NCBI GenBank assembly: GCA_903813345.2
Contig: CAIIXF020000005.1
Location: 39,125,375 to 39,189,374 of the forward strand
From: Owenia fusiformis
Lineage: Eukaryota; Annelida; Polychaeta; Sabellida; Oweniidae
DNA length: 64,000 nt
Direction: 5' to 3'
Below the pieces are notes generated by a model that saw only the letters and a program-made list of their open reading frames with translations, ran no database searches and was not told the DNA's origin. This document shows positions 24,240-37,351 of the stretch, piece by piece. The position numbers were made by a program, and so were the translations under genes. Each line of letters opens with the position of its first letter. The first letter of the stretch is position 1.

Positions 24240-25195
24240 TTTCCTCAAATTTAAATATGATGAATCTAATTGACTTACTCATTACACCCATATCACACCA
24301 AACTAGTTCTTACCCGTTCTTGCCAGTCCTACGAAAACGTTGTAAAACGGGCTCAATCTGGCTGTGGTCGGGAAATATGTCTAAAATAATTAGCTACTTA
24401 GTTCATAAACAGTCTTCAATAGTCAATACGTCCATCTCATTCGCAGTTCGTTCAGGTCGCACCACGTCGGTGTGCGACGTCGTATAACGCGTTCTTTAGT
24501 CTAGAAGGTCATCTGACCTCATTACAGAACGGTATGGTCGCCATCGAATTTTGAATCGATTCAAAATTCTAAATCACATTCCCGACCGGGAAAGTCCATG
24601 AAGTTCGTAAACAGACCGTAGAACGTTGTAGGTACGTTCATTCAGTTCGCACACAGTTTAAAACCGATTCGGCAACATTTTGAAGAACGCATTGACAACT
24701 GGTTCTGGTGTGATAGCTATTTTTGCTAATTCGTTCATAAGCAGTTTTTAATACGTTCATCTCGTCTCTTTATTCCGTCTGCAGTACGTTGGTATCAAGT
24801 TTAGATTGGGTTAGATAGTGCGTTCGTCTCGTCTACACAACGTATCCAAGCAGTTCAATTAAGTCCTTAATCAGTTTAAACCAGTTGACAATTAGTTCTC
24901 AATACGTCCTAATATGTTACTGCAATTATCCACCAAATTTTCATACGGTTGAACTCGTTCTAAAATAGTAAACATCGTGTCCCTAATCCGTGCAGAACGC
25001 ATTTATAATCCCCTATTTTCCTGATTGGCGTACTCGCGGCTGCAATTTACGCCTGGCTATAGTCAAAACAGTAATGTTTGTGAATACTTTGAATTTACAA
25101 AATAAGCAATCAAATGACCATATTGAAACAGTTTATGTTAAAATAGAAACATTTATATTTATCCTAACTATTTTAGATAGTAATGTATAATGTGC
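24240..25195. other. Insertion present only in array unit A, CGTTC-rich, unassigned
   Basis: Units B and C pass from the ATGTATCAGTATTATGT block directly into an ATCGAT-end MITE (33638, 41823). Unit A has about 950 bp of different DNA instead, with many CGTTC, ACGT and GTTC words and a GTCGCACCACGTCGGTGTGC inverted motif near 24455. No reading frame is recognisable. Confidence 0.5.
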
Positions 25196-25209
25196 AGCAA
25201 AGCTGTAGC

Positions 25210-26640
25210 CTTTTGTTCTTGGTATCATATGTTCGGAATGAAATGAAACACATTTCCGAACCTCATTGGAACAAAATGACATAAACATAACGTGTTTAGG
25301 TCTCTAAATATTGCAACTGTACAAAGGTTGATTTAAAAAGGTATCTTGTTAATGAAATAAAAGGTTTATCTTAATTCTTATCTATTTTGGGGGGGTTTGT
25401 TTTAATTTTGAGCACTTTTTGTTAAATCAACCAAAATTTCCTTTATATAACTTTAATATTAAGAGGTCTAAAAATGTTGTATATGCTATTTTGTTCCAAC
25501 AAAAAGGTTCGGAAAGATATTTTATTTCATTCTCAAGAATTGGTAGAAAGGAACAAAAAAACAATTGCATTAAAAAAATGTTATCAAAAACAGTAATATA
25601 TAATATAATTAATAATATATATAATATAAATAATTATTAAATCCGGTTTCAGATCGTGGTATAAGCGAGCTCAAAAAAATTTAAAGTTGCAACAATTAGT
25701 GCAGAGGACCAGTGTCAAAATACATTTAAGTTTGGATATTTCATCAAGATTTACATCTATTTTTATTATCTACAAAGAAACCCCCTAGATAAACATTATT
25801 TCAGCTGATACTCCTCTTGAAACATGGTGGATCTTAAAAATATAAAATTGGATTTCCCCTGTTTGAAGCTTTGGACTGAATTTACACTTCTTAATGCTGA
25901 AATTGATAGTTTATCAATACATTTTAAGAAAATAGGTATGTCAAAGAAGATGTTAAGCCAAATGTTGCCTTGATACCTCAGAAAAAGTTAAAAGGATAAA
26001 CACGGTCCTTTATGTAATGTTGACTGATTGGCAACAATTTAATGCAAAAATTATTTATATATATTCTATATAACTGTTTTGTTAACATTTTTTTGTTTTT
26101 TAGCGCAATTGTTTATAGTTCCTTTCTACCAATTCTTGAGAATGAAATAAAATGTCTCCGAACCTTTGTTGGAACAAAATAGCATATGCAACATTTTCTT
26201 AGACCTCTCAATATTATAGTTATACAAGGGAAATTTTGGTTGATTTAACAAAAATTATGCAAAAAATAGATAAAAATGAAGATAAGCCTTTTATTTTATT
26301 AACAAGATGCTTTTTTTAAATCAACCAAACTTTTCTTTGTACAATTACAATATTAAGAGACCTAAACACGTTGTGTTTATGACGTTTTGTTCCAATGAGA
26401 TTCGGATAGATGTTTCATTTCATTCCGAAAATATGATACCAAGAACGAAAGAAGTGTCTGATGTGTTTTCTAAAACAATATAGAGAAAAGTATATATATA
26501 TATATAATTCAAATTATAATGTTACCATTCACAAGATGACCATTAAATTGACGATGTGTGAAATTTTCAGAATATCTTGATAACTGGTTAAAGAGAAACG
26601 CGTGTTCAAAAAGTTCACCATATCGATACCACTCCTTTTC
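25210..26640. mobile_element. ATCGAT-end MITE family, copy 4 (split and rearranged)
   Basis: Part of the family is at 25210-25600 (TTCCGAACCTCATTGGAAC, GGTTCGGAAAGATATTTTAT) and more at 25995-26640, ending CACCATATCGATACCACTCC. Between them lies sequence (25640-25980) that units B/C have elsewhere, including the empty site of the MITE found at 43638-44010. Confidence 0.6.
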
Positions 26641-27343
26641 CTATTTTTTCTCTACAGGCCTTTTGCCCCTTTATGATTTATTTTGAATTTTACAAAAAAT
26701 GATATAACTTCCTTCAAAATTCAACTAGAATCTTCAAATAAAAAGCTTCTTCAATTCATGGTACTATTTTTATTGGATACACCTAAATGCGTGATGTTGA
26801 CACCGAGAATGTCCATACAAATTGTATTCCTGGGGGGGGGTAAAATTGCTGATGTCTGTGATAAAATAGCAAAATCAGACTCGACTTAGGATAACTTATT
26901 CATTTATTCTCATACCTTCGGAGTCTTCCCTTCGGCCTTGCCAGAACCCATAAAACCACGTACACGTATCTTTGAGTTCTGGAGTTTTGATATTATGTTG
27001 ACTGATGTTACCTTATCGTATGTCATTTTTCATGATCGCGAGGTTTTTATAATCTTTGAAATAATACCATATTTGGAATTTTTAGAGTGAAAGTGGTTGG
27101 ATCACACGGTTTACATTAAAGAATATTGAGAAGTGATTTCTTGATAGGTTATATCAACCATGTCAACTACTTTAGTAATCTTTCATTTATTCAAAGAATA
27201 TAAGCTATGAAATTGTTGTATAAAACATCTATATAATTGTGTAGAACACATTGGTTTTTTTAATTATTTAAACAATACAATACATAAACAGTACAAAAAG
27301 TGAATAAGCACCGTCCCCATTAGTTTTTGTTCAAAACCATAAG

Positions 27344-28672
27344 GATACGACGTCAGATACTGTACATCGCGGCATTTTACTGCATTTTTACATGCGTACT
27401 TACTTTTAAAACCGCAATATCTCGACAGCAAAGTCATATTTTTCTACAATTTTTCGTCATCAGTTGAACACGTATGTCCATGAAATATTTTGCCTATCAG
27501 AATTCCAAATAACTGATTTGGGACTTTTTAAATGAGAATCACGCAAGCCGTACTATGCGACTTTCTATGCTAAAACCGGGTGTCGACTGTAACATTTTGA
27601 AGAAAAGTGATTTTAATTTTAAACGAAAAATGAAGATAACTTTTTCATTTCCCAACGGATCTTTCTCAAATTTTCACAATATTTAAATTCACCATTTTGA
27701 AAAAGACAAACAGATTCTGTGTGATGACGTCATAACATAACAATGCTAACTTAACGCTTATATTATATGCAAAAAAGTGTCGACAGGCAGAATTTCGTAC
27801 CAACAAGATACATATTTTGATCAATTAAACATTAAATCGCTTGAAAGGTGAAATATTCTTTTTTGATTCCCGAAAGGTATATCATATTCTATATTTTTAT
27901 CAAAAAACTATATCATTTCGATTAAAATTCAGTCTGTAAGAAGTATAAATTGAAAGAAATATGAAGTGAAGCCATGTGAAAAATTCACAAAATTACGTTT
28001 CACTTTTTGAGTTCAAATATTTCTAATTAAGGGATAAACATTCAAAACTTTCCAATGTTTCAGCATGTTCTTTTAAATATACCCCTTACTACATACAATT
28101 AATTTCATTAAATTTGAACCAGTATATATTGAGATAGACATCGTTTTATCACCGCAACCCCAAGTGAAGCCTTTACAAAATAAGACGTTACGCCGTTAGC
28201 GTATTATATGTTCTCCTTTATTATTCATTGCTTTAAATAAATAAAACTAAATATTCGAGTTAAAATAAATTACAAATAATGCATTTAACAATCCTTAATA
28301 TCTTCCCGTCTGTGTTTATCAGTTGAATATGACAAGGGGCATTGTGAAAGAGTCTAGAAAGACGGTGCGACAACGAGAGCGCAGGGCCGAAAAGCGCGAC
28401 AAAGAAGAAAACGGGTAGGGTTTGAAATGTCTACTTTCTGGTGATTCTAATTCTGTATATCGTGACACAACCTTTTTGAATATAGAATTGTATTGAAGCA
28501 CACATTAATCTGAACAAAACTTGAAGTTTTTAAGAAGATTCCACGAATACTAAAACGTTTGCAATTACTTGGAGGAGCATTGCGCATATTTATCGCGTAA
28601 ATCTTTGCATTTTGTCGGTAAAATGAACAATTACACTGTTACGCCGTGATGTACAGTATCTGACGTCGTATC
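27344..28672. mobile_element. TIR element in array unit A, ~1.33 kb
   Basis: The ends are GATACGACGTCAGATACTGT and ACAGTATCTGACGTCGTATC; TIRs of about 30 bp continue through ACATCGCGGC / GCCGTGATGT. Units B and C have other sequence at this place (36340-37240 and 45055-45960). The interior is AT-rich with no recognisable protein. Confidence 0.75.
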
Positions 28673-30044
28673 AAGATCAATTTCAATGGCAAATGATTCC
28701 AGTTTATAAAATTGGTCATCGAGGGTAACAGTGTCATCTCTCAGATTTGGGAAATATACTCCTCTTGCATATGAAGGCATTTATTTTATACTACATTCCC
28801 TGATGGAGAAGACTGTACTTCATTTCCATTCAATTCATGTCCATTTTGTGTTACTTGTCGAGGGGTTTTCTTGTCTTTTGACTCGGATATTTCCTTGAGC
28901 AAACTATTTATTGGAGAAATCAAGCCAGATGAGTCACTAGAATGCGGGTTCCTCTTGGCAAATAACATCTGAAAATATATGAATCTATTCATTGTTATGC
29001 AACAACGGTTGGCACAAATCGTATGTTCTAGATCCCACATCTTACCATATTTTAGCTTACATGGTTGGCTATTGTTCAAGCATGTGATCAGTTATTAGAC
29101 AATGGGAGAGATAGTGAGAACCATCCTAAGTAATGTACAGAGGGATCTGGTCCAAGGCTAAATGTGACAGGTATGCCGATTACTGCAGCCAGAACGGTCA
29201 CATAGATACAGATGCCAAGATAGTGGGCAGTCACGGATCCCTTCCCATGGGCTGCAAGCCTGAAATAATTGGCCAATGTATTCAATTTAAACATACAAAA
29301 ATACAAGTATAAATGGGATCAAATTGCCAAGACACAAATTAAGTGTTGCTGCTTTGAATTCATCAAATAGTTAAAATATTCTTGCCACTATTTATTCACT
29401 AGTATTTAGCATTTTAGGTAATTACCATGCCGGCCACGTGATAAAGGCAGCAAAAAGAAGTATAATTGCTTTATATACAAGCATAACGATCCGCCACACA
29501 GTCACAGTATTACAGTCACAGACTACACGTAATGTCTGATATATTGTATCTCGTTCCACATCATACTAAAACACAAATGTGAGCAATTTATAATTTATGG
29601 ATTTGTTGAAATTCACAAAACTAAATATTCATGTTGTAAGACTGGTGTTTGAAGCAACCAATTCTTTCCTTACCCTTAAATGGTTAGGGGTTTGATAACT
29701 TTTTTCGAAGTTAATCTTTTGACCTGATTTTCTGGCTTTTCTAAAAACTGGATAAGGCATGTCACTCTAACCCCCTATGAGGAAAGTAAGACTTACTTCT
29801 CTCTGAAGATATTCCGTTCTGATATTAAGAGGATCTATGGACTGCCATAATACCAAAAGTAAAACATCTAGTAGAAAACATGGGGCTAAGATGATGCAGT
29901 ATTTCAACTCCTGTTGTACCTTAAGAGAGAAAACATGAAAGACATGACGTAATTGTTGCTATAGTGACAAAGATGTAACTAACACTCAGTACGACGGCAC
30001 ATTGAAGAAACTACTTTATAAATACTTTCAATTCTATAACGTGT

Positions 30045-31030
30045 CCTGAAAGTATAGGGGCCCCCTAGACAGACATATACCAATGTCTCCATAGTATGTG
30101 TCATATATATTGCCAAGTATTTACTTCGGTCCAAAGCCTTCTCTATATTCCGGCTTTGAGGAGGAAGATTGAGCTGCCTTAGTATTATAAATATTGTAAA
30201 TCATTGTGTCACACGCACAGTAAATATGGCATAATAATATGAAATATACCTTTATGTATAGATTTGAAGAACATCAGCTCACATCCCCGTCTGAATCTAT
30301 TGTTATATTTGATTTCTTTAAGCGAGAATAATTTCAAATGTTATTCACGTCCAGAACCGGAAGCCATTTTTAGCTACAGCGAGGAAATTTCATCATGTGT
30401 CAAACTCCGAAATGAAATTTTGAAATATCTAAATCCAGACAAGCAACGCTTCATCCTAAATATTATTAATATTCTTAAAAATATTTATAAAATTTATTAA
30501 AAATGAGTTCTAGGTGCGTGTAGGTGCGTGTAGCACAGTACATACGAAATCAATGAAGTTTCGTCTAGCTGTAAGCTAGAGACTCGAGTAACCAAGTATC
30601 ATGGTTCAACTCACAAATGGTAAAAAGTTATAGTTATAGGCATTTCAAAACTTGGTGTTTGGCCAAAAATATAGTTTATTTCAGTATCCTGGAAACAGCC
30701 CTGACCTGAAGATATATGATGGATATTGAGTTCTAAAAAGAGGATCCCTATTTGAAGCACGTTTAATGTCATATATGGAAAATATTGCTGCTGTTAATAT
30801 GGACTATGGAGACACACCAACTATTATTTTGGTGTAAAACTGACCTTAATTTTGGCCAAACACTAAATTTTGAAATGCCAGTAACTTTTTCCCATTTGTG
30901 AGTTAAACTATCGACACTTGGCAAATCAATGTAACTTTGGATAAGCGTTAAAATGATATATGACACATACTATGGAGACATTGGTATATGTCTGCCTATG
31001 GGGACCCCATACTTTCGGGACACCCTGCAT
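30045..31030. mobile_element. Foldback element in the helix 3-4 intron, in all three cassettes
   Basis: The left arm GACAGACATATACCAATGTC followed by TCCATAGTATGTGTCATATA faces its complement about 0.4-0.5 kb away. The right end reads GGGGACCCCATACTTTCGGG ACACCCTG. Copies: unit A here (enlarged by the 471-bp insertion), unit B about 38700-39208, unit C about 48008-48550. It was in place before the array formed. Confidence 0.72.
30121..30591. mobile_element. 471-bp insertion with 8-bp target duplication (unit A only)
   Basis: Unit B reads through CCAAGTATCATGG at 38773. Unit A has CCAAGTAT (30113-30120), 471 bp, then CCAAGTAT again (30592-30599). The insert begins TTACT and ends AGTAA. An 8-bp duplication is typical of hAT-type elements. 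The insert contains a direct TAGGTGCGTG doublet but no transposase. Confidence 0.75.
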
Positions 31031-33637
31031 TTGTATCAAATCCATCACAATTAAATCTGGACTTCTTTTATTGAGTTTAAAGAAATACTTACTGATTTTG
31101 TAAGACCTTTGGTATGAAAGTGGTACATGGCAAATGAATTAACTAGCATCCCACCAACTGATAAAGTAAAGCCAAACACAAGCAGCCACGAGGCAACCTA
31201 GAAATTCAGAAGATCGGTCATTTTAAAGGCAAACATCAATTTCTAAATAATGTATGAATACAATTTGACAGTCATAGTTTTTCATTAATTTCAGATAGTT
31301 TCTCTCATTTTCAAGCCCAATAACTGCTGTCTATCAAAATCATATGGACTCATAATTTTACAAAATCATCTCATATCATGGTTTGCCCTGGTTTGATGTA
31401 ACGGTTAACGAGTAATCATTCTTTCAAATACTATCAAGTACTACTTTTTCAAAAGTAGTCGATTAAATAAAAGAATACAATATTCCAACGTTAAATGTGT
31501 AATAATGTGTATGCATCTGTATGTATGAATGTATATTGTGTATTATGTCTGTGTAAGAAAGATGCAATAAATAAAAAAAGCAATTTAAAAAAGATGAAAA
31601 AAAAGTTTAAAAATGAAGGTGAAAAAATGAATAAAATATTAGTAGTTGTTAGGGCAGACTAACCTTAATGCAGTTTATCTTTCAATTATCAATGATCAAC
31701 ATGATAATTGTTAATCTGTATACATACCTGACAAGCACTTTGATGGTTCTCTGCAGTAGCATTATGTTCATCAATTCCCATAAGGATAACAGCTATATTG
31801 AGGATCAGGCACCCAATACACACCATTGCCCTAATGATCGGCCATCCATATGTGTTGGCACTGTATGAAACACAATGTACCATGTTAGATGTACAGATAA
31901 ATCAAACAAAAAAGTAAACATTTTTCAAAATCAGGATAGAAATACTATTGCTCTAATAATGATTGGCCACCCAAATGTGATGGCACTGCAAGATACATGT
32001 ATCGATCAAGAATCCAACAAAAAAGTAACAAATTTCAAAATCTAAAATAGAAAACCTTAATCAGTAGAGACAGCCACAAGAATCAAAATAACTCACCTGT
32101 GATCTCTGTAAATGAACATAACTAGAAGAATAGCAAAGCATATGACAATACCAGCACAGGCAATAACAGAGTAGATCGCAAATAAGACTGCAGAAACTTG
32201 TAACTGTGTATATTCTAGACGAGGTTCGGTATTTGGTATAGTGTTACCATATGGCTCCCACATATATTCAGTACTCTTTCTAAAGTCCATAGTTTGAGTA
32301 GATCTGTCATAATATGCTATTGCTTCGGCTTTGCCACCTGGAATTGGAAGACAAGTATCAGTTCAGTTATGCTTATATATGTTTACGCTTTATAAAATTA
32401 AGGTAATGAAACATTGTGATAATGTAGAATTCCTCATTTCACGTTTGTGATTCTTTTTCTATACTTGGTGCTTTGTGAATTCGTATTGCACCGTTGTACT
32501 TACTTCTAATTTGCTGGAAGCTAAGGTCTTCTACCCTCGTTCTTTTTTCAGTAAACGACACGGGTCCCTATAATAATAGAATAATCACTTATGGTACAAA
32601 ATGCGTTTGGAGGGTAATCAAACTGAATATGAATAGCACTGCATTGGTACATTATTCGATTTCTCATGAAAGAATTACATGCATAACTTTACAAATATAT
32701 TGGAAATCGCAAAGGAGATGAAGAATTTGAAGAACAAAACTCAACAGTCTTTTATCAAATGAAAATTAACACCCATAATTAGAAATGTCGAAAATGAATT
32801 ATCATCCAAAGGGGATCAAGACTCAAGAGAATTTACAGTTGCACCAGGAAAGGACAATTGTTTCATTGCTTGATTTATATAGCAAAAACATTGATAAAAA
32901 ATCCTGAAAGACCTAACACATTTCCCCGTGTACTGCGCCTATTCATTTAGCAATTCAATTGTAAACTTTCTCTTGAAAAAATACATCGATCACATCAGAT
33001 CAGATTTTTCTAGCAAAAATAAGCTACTCCCCCCCCCCCCTCCGTTCATTTCTTAGCTTCTGATCACCGGACATGTCTATGGTGAGACTCTGTTTTGGTC
33101 TTTTATCGCACTATTTTATCGGTGAACGTTTGAAAAGGAAAATTGCCTTGACACGCATCCAGAAAGTATGTCACGTTTCTTTAACTCACTATGTGGTAGA
33201 ATCTGGTTAGTTACATGCAAGCACCACCTCTCGCAAACGGGGTGACCAAATGGGGTGGCCGCACAAAAACTTTACCTTCTAATTTTGGAATAACTTAATA
33301 TGATACAATCTTTATATGTTTTTGTGTGGATAGAGTGTTCAAATGGATAGGAGAAAAAATGGTTTACGTATATTGAGTGATTTTTTGATTAAGAGTATCA
33401 CATTTTAATCTACTAAAACAATAAACAAAAGTAGTTTTGTGAAATTATGCGATTTCTGGCTTTGCCAGTATCTGAGTCATTTCCGGATTGCACTCATACA
33501 TGCATTCTGATACTCATGGCATCTTTCTGTTTCACCTTTCTGTTTCATCAACTCAGGGCTGAGAAGAAATGAGATGTCTTGGTCTATCATGATGGCATAC
33601 ATGTATCAGTATTATGTGTATTATACCCATTTTCCTC

Positions 33638-34236
33638 AAAGGAGTGGTATCGATATGGCGAACTTTTTGAACAAACATTTCTCTTTCAGTCATCAAAAAT
33701 TCTGAAAATTTTACACATCGTCAATTTAATGGTCATCTTTTGGATGGTAACATTATAATATGAAACACATATACTTTTCTCTGTATTGTTTTAGAAAATA
33801 CATCAGACACTTCTTTTGTTCTTGTAGTTCGGAATGAAATAAAACATCTATCCGAACCTCATTGGAACAAAACGACATAAACACAACGTGTTTAGGTCTC
33901 TCAATATTGTAATTGTACAAAGGAAAGTTTGGTTGATTTTAAAAAAGTATCTTGTTCATGAAATAAAAGGTTTATCTTAATTTTAACTATTTTGTTTTAT
34001 TTTTTGCATACTTTTTGTTAAATCAACCAAAATTTCCTTTGTATAACTATATAATATTGAGAAGTCTAGGAAAATGTTGTATATGCTATTTTGTTCCAAC
34101 AAGGTTCGGAAAGACATTTTATTTCATTCTGAAGAATTGTTAGAAAGGAACAAAAAACAATTGCACTTTAAAACAAAAGGACCATGTTTTTACAGAATGT
34201 TTTCAATAATTGGTTAAAGAGAAAAACATTATTGTA
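33638..34236. mobile_element. ATCGAT-end MITE family, copy 5 (unit B)
   Basis: It starts AGGAGTGGTATCGATATGGC and contains the family blocks TTGATTTTAAAAAAGTATCTTG and GGTTCGGAAAGACA. The right end is truncated at about 34236. The same truncated copy lies at 41823-42424 in unit C, so the truncation predates the B/C duplication. Confidence 0.78.
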
Positions 34237-37200
34237 TTCATAATAAAATAAATTGACTACGTATAAAGAATCATAAATTAATATTAAATAAATTAAATAA
34301 AACATAAATTGCGTTCTTTGACAAATACTGTGCAAGACGATCGCGAAGTTTTATTTACTTGATGTCAATAAACTAAAAAAAAGGTGATTGTCTGTGTTTG
34401 CGTTTCAAATTGTTGCCCCGGATTTCAATGCATTGAATAAGATTCACTTTTAAAATGCTATTGTAAGCTAGTATTGAAAATAAATGCAAATAGTTCAGTG
34501 GTTTAAGGTTAAGTTCGTGGTTTATGTAGGATATAAGACTTGACGAGATGCCAAAAAGCACGTAGCGATGTGAAGGTCATAAAGAACATTGAAATAAGAA
34601 CTGTTTCTAATTCAATGATCTTTTCAAATGAAGATGAAAGAAGATTTTTCTTGATGCTGAATAAGTTTTTCGTCATGTTATTTGTCATAATACACTTCTA
34701 ATGTCCCATTATTTGTTTGGAAATAAAATCTGTATTCATACCCTATGTGTCTCTCCGACAGACGATAAGAGATGACTTCATTAGTGCAAAATTGTCGTTT
34801 TGAATATTAACCTGACTGTATATGTCGTCATTTAGAACCCGTATTGTTTGCTCACCCTCGAAGATTTATTAATCCTATTTGGGAACCATTGCAAACGTGG
34901 TTTCTGCATCTACATTGAAAAATTAAGTTCATTCAAAAATAAAAAAATTCTTGATAATAAAATGGATATGTTTTGGCCCACCGAGTATACTAAAGTAGTT
35001 GTAACGGCACTATAAAACCTAGCGCATGTCGTCGAGAGCTAATTCGCTACCGGGTAGGACACATAAAATTATCGGGTATTCCTCCTGTTTTCATCGGAGC
35101 CAATAAAATTTATTTAATGATGTAATACGTTCCTTGGAGTTACTTGTGCTTTAATGTTCTCTTCAATTCACATAAAATGTCAATTTAGGCACCCAAAAAC
35201 CCACATACAAGATCAAAACCCAAAAGGGGTGTCCTCGCATTGCTCATTCTCAACCACTTACATCTTAGAAAACAGCTCAACCTGTCAACTATAGATCCAG
35301 TGATAGCAAAGTGATTCCCAAATCAACTTCTGCCTCTAAAACTCTCCTTTTTTATGGATCATTGATCATACATGTACGTGTCATGGCCGTAGCCAGCTTC
35401 CAGTCAGGGTGGTGCGATCGCCAAAAATGTTGGTTTCAGATCGTGGCATACACAGGGAGATATGCCGATTACTTAGTTGCCTGGCCAGAACAAGTCATGC
35501 TTCTCTATTTTCTCAATAACTTTCTCAATTTTGAATATTTTTTCACGAAATATTCACAGTATAAACTTTAAAGAATTCCTAACATACAATTTTTTTATAT
35601 GGTAAATGCCTCATTAATTTCATCGTTACAACCTTTTAAAAAATAATGTCATATTCTGTTAATGGGTCATTTTTTTCTAAAAAGATACGAAAAATCTCCT
35701 ATTACGTTTTGTCCTAATATGGTCTACAAATTTGATTGCAGTCTTTGATAGGGGATCATTTATCTTTTTTAGTGTTCTAAATCCACCATACTATTTCGAG
35801 ACCACATGATCTCAAGCATACTGCTCGTCCCATAAAAGGCATTACTACTCGCCTATTGTCATACATGATGGAGATAAAAGATGCTTTCAAATGGCGACAA
35901 AAATGACCCATCATCAGAATCTTATGGTCCTGCCAGAAACCATAAAACCACGTACGCGTATTATGGAATTCTGGAGTTTTGATATTACGTTGACTGATGT
36001 TATGATTTGGTATATTCTTATCGTATGTCATTTTTCATAATCGCGAGGTTTTTATAATCTTTGAAATAATACCATATTTGGAATTGTAAGAGTGAAAGTG
36101 GTTGGATCACATGATTTACATTAAAGAATATTGAGTAGTGATTTCTTCATAATAATATACCAACCATATCAACTACTTTAGTAATCTTTCATTTATTCAA
36201 AGAATATAAGCTATGAAATTGTTGTATAAAACATCTATAGTGTTGAACACATTGATCTTTTTAATTATTTAAACAATACAATACATAAACAGTACAAAAT
36301 GTGAATAAGCACCGTCCTCATTAGTTTTTGTTCAAATCCATGATTCCTTGCAGGTCAAGTGACAGCTTCAGCACCTGCAATATAGTTGGCAAAATCTGGC
36401 CATACCTAAAGTTGCCAGTGGTCCTGTGGCCCAGTGGCCATTTCAGGCACTTCTTGCCAAATATCTTGCAAGTACATGGTCAGAATCAAGACTTCTTAAT
36501 CATTTAATTGATTCTAGACTACGCAATTATTTGATTCTTAAAGCTGACACTCTTGGCTTTCCAAATGTATATTGGTACCTTAGTGCAGATGGGGTCATTT
36601 ATTTGACCCTAATTTGTACTACAACATGGTTTTCAGTTTGATTGAAATTTGTAAACGATGAATCATTTTTGTTATAATTGTACCGCATAAAGTATATAAA
36701 AGAAGTGAGTAGCTCCCACAATAATTTGCCATTACTTGTCTTTCATCACCAATATACACATTACTCGATTTGTGTGATATGCATGCAATGATTGGCTCCC
36801 AGGATTCAATCTCGATATCATTTCGTTTCGTTTGGTACATACACTAAGTCACGGGAATTAACAAAGCCTCGAAGGATGTCGTGATTACGAAATTCAAAAT
36901 AAAACACTCGGCATCTTCATATTTTGAATAGCGATTTCTGGTCTCATATATTACACAAACATTTCAAAACACTCAAGAAGTGATCAAGATATTAACAAAA
37001 TCTTTTGGATTGCTGATTATGAATTCATAGCCAGTTTAATGTCAGACAATCGACATTTTCAATGGCAGTCATCCTTGACATGTTTGCCAGGAAACGCGCA
37101 TTCACAAAGTAAAATTTGAAATCGTGGAAATGGCGGCTAACTCAGTTGAACACCATCAATTCTAAATTACATTAATACTTTTACAGTTGAGCTTTCCAAA

Positions 37201-37351
37201 CTCTGTGAGGATATTCAGATTAAAACTATAGTGAAAATTCTGAGATCAATTTCAATGGCAAATGATTCCAGTTTATAAAACTGATCATCGAGGGTAACAG
37301 TGGTATCTCTCAGATTTGGGAAATCTACTCCTCTCGCATAAGGCATTTATT

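Larger units (their letters stand above)
28786..32866 (-). pseudogene. 7TM cassette A: tandem copy, helix 7 deleted
   Basis: Third copy. Exons: 32837-32866 (exon 10 remnant with ATG), 32504-32567, 32097-32337, 31728-31860, 31093-31197, 29797-29919, 29426-29565, 29132-29259 (truncated), 28786-28968. Relative to B and C, about 100 bp are missing at 29131, removing the coding sequence after PDPSVHY, that is helix 7 and the exon 17 donor. Reading on gives LGWFSLSLPLSNN and a stop at 29088. The exon 10 remnant's donor has drifted to gtaaat. The other exons are open and nearly identical to cassette B. It is probably non-functional as a seven-helix receptor. Confidence 0.78.

Noticed and set aside
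30769-30966. 65-residue minus-strand frame present in three copies (also 38950 and 48292)
   Set aside because: It falls in the arm of a foldback element within an intron, and copy C has changes typical of non-coding DNA.
31668-31883. Plus-strand frames opposite the helix 2 exon (also 39832-40059)
   Set aside because: They are antisense shadows of the coding exon at 31728-31860 and its copies.
36426-36641. 71-residue plus-strand frame repeated at 45142-45357
   Set aside because: It is shared only because the whole unit was duplicated. No family resemblance, and the frame holds no recognisable motif.
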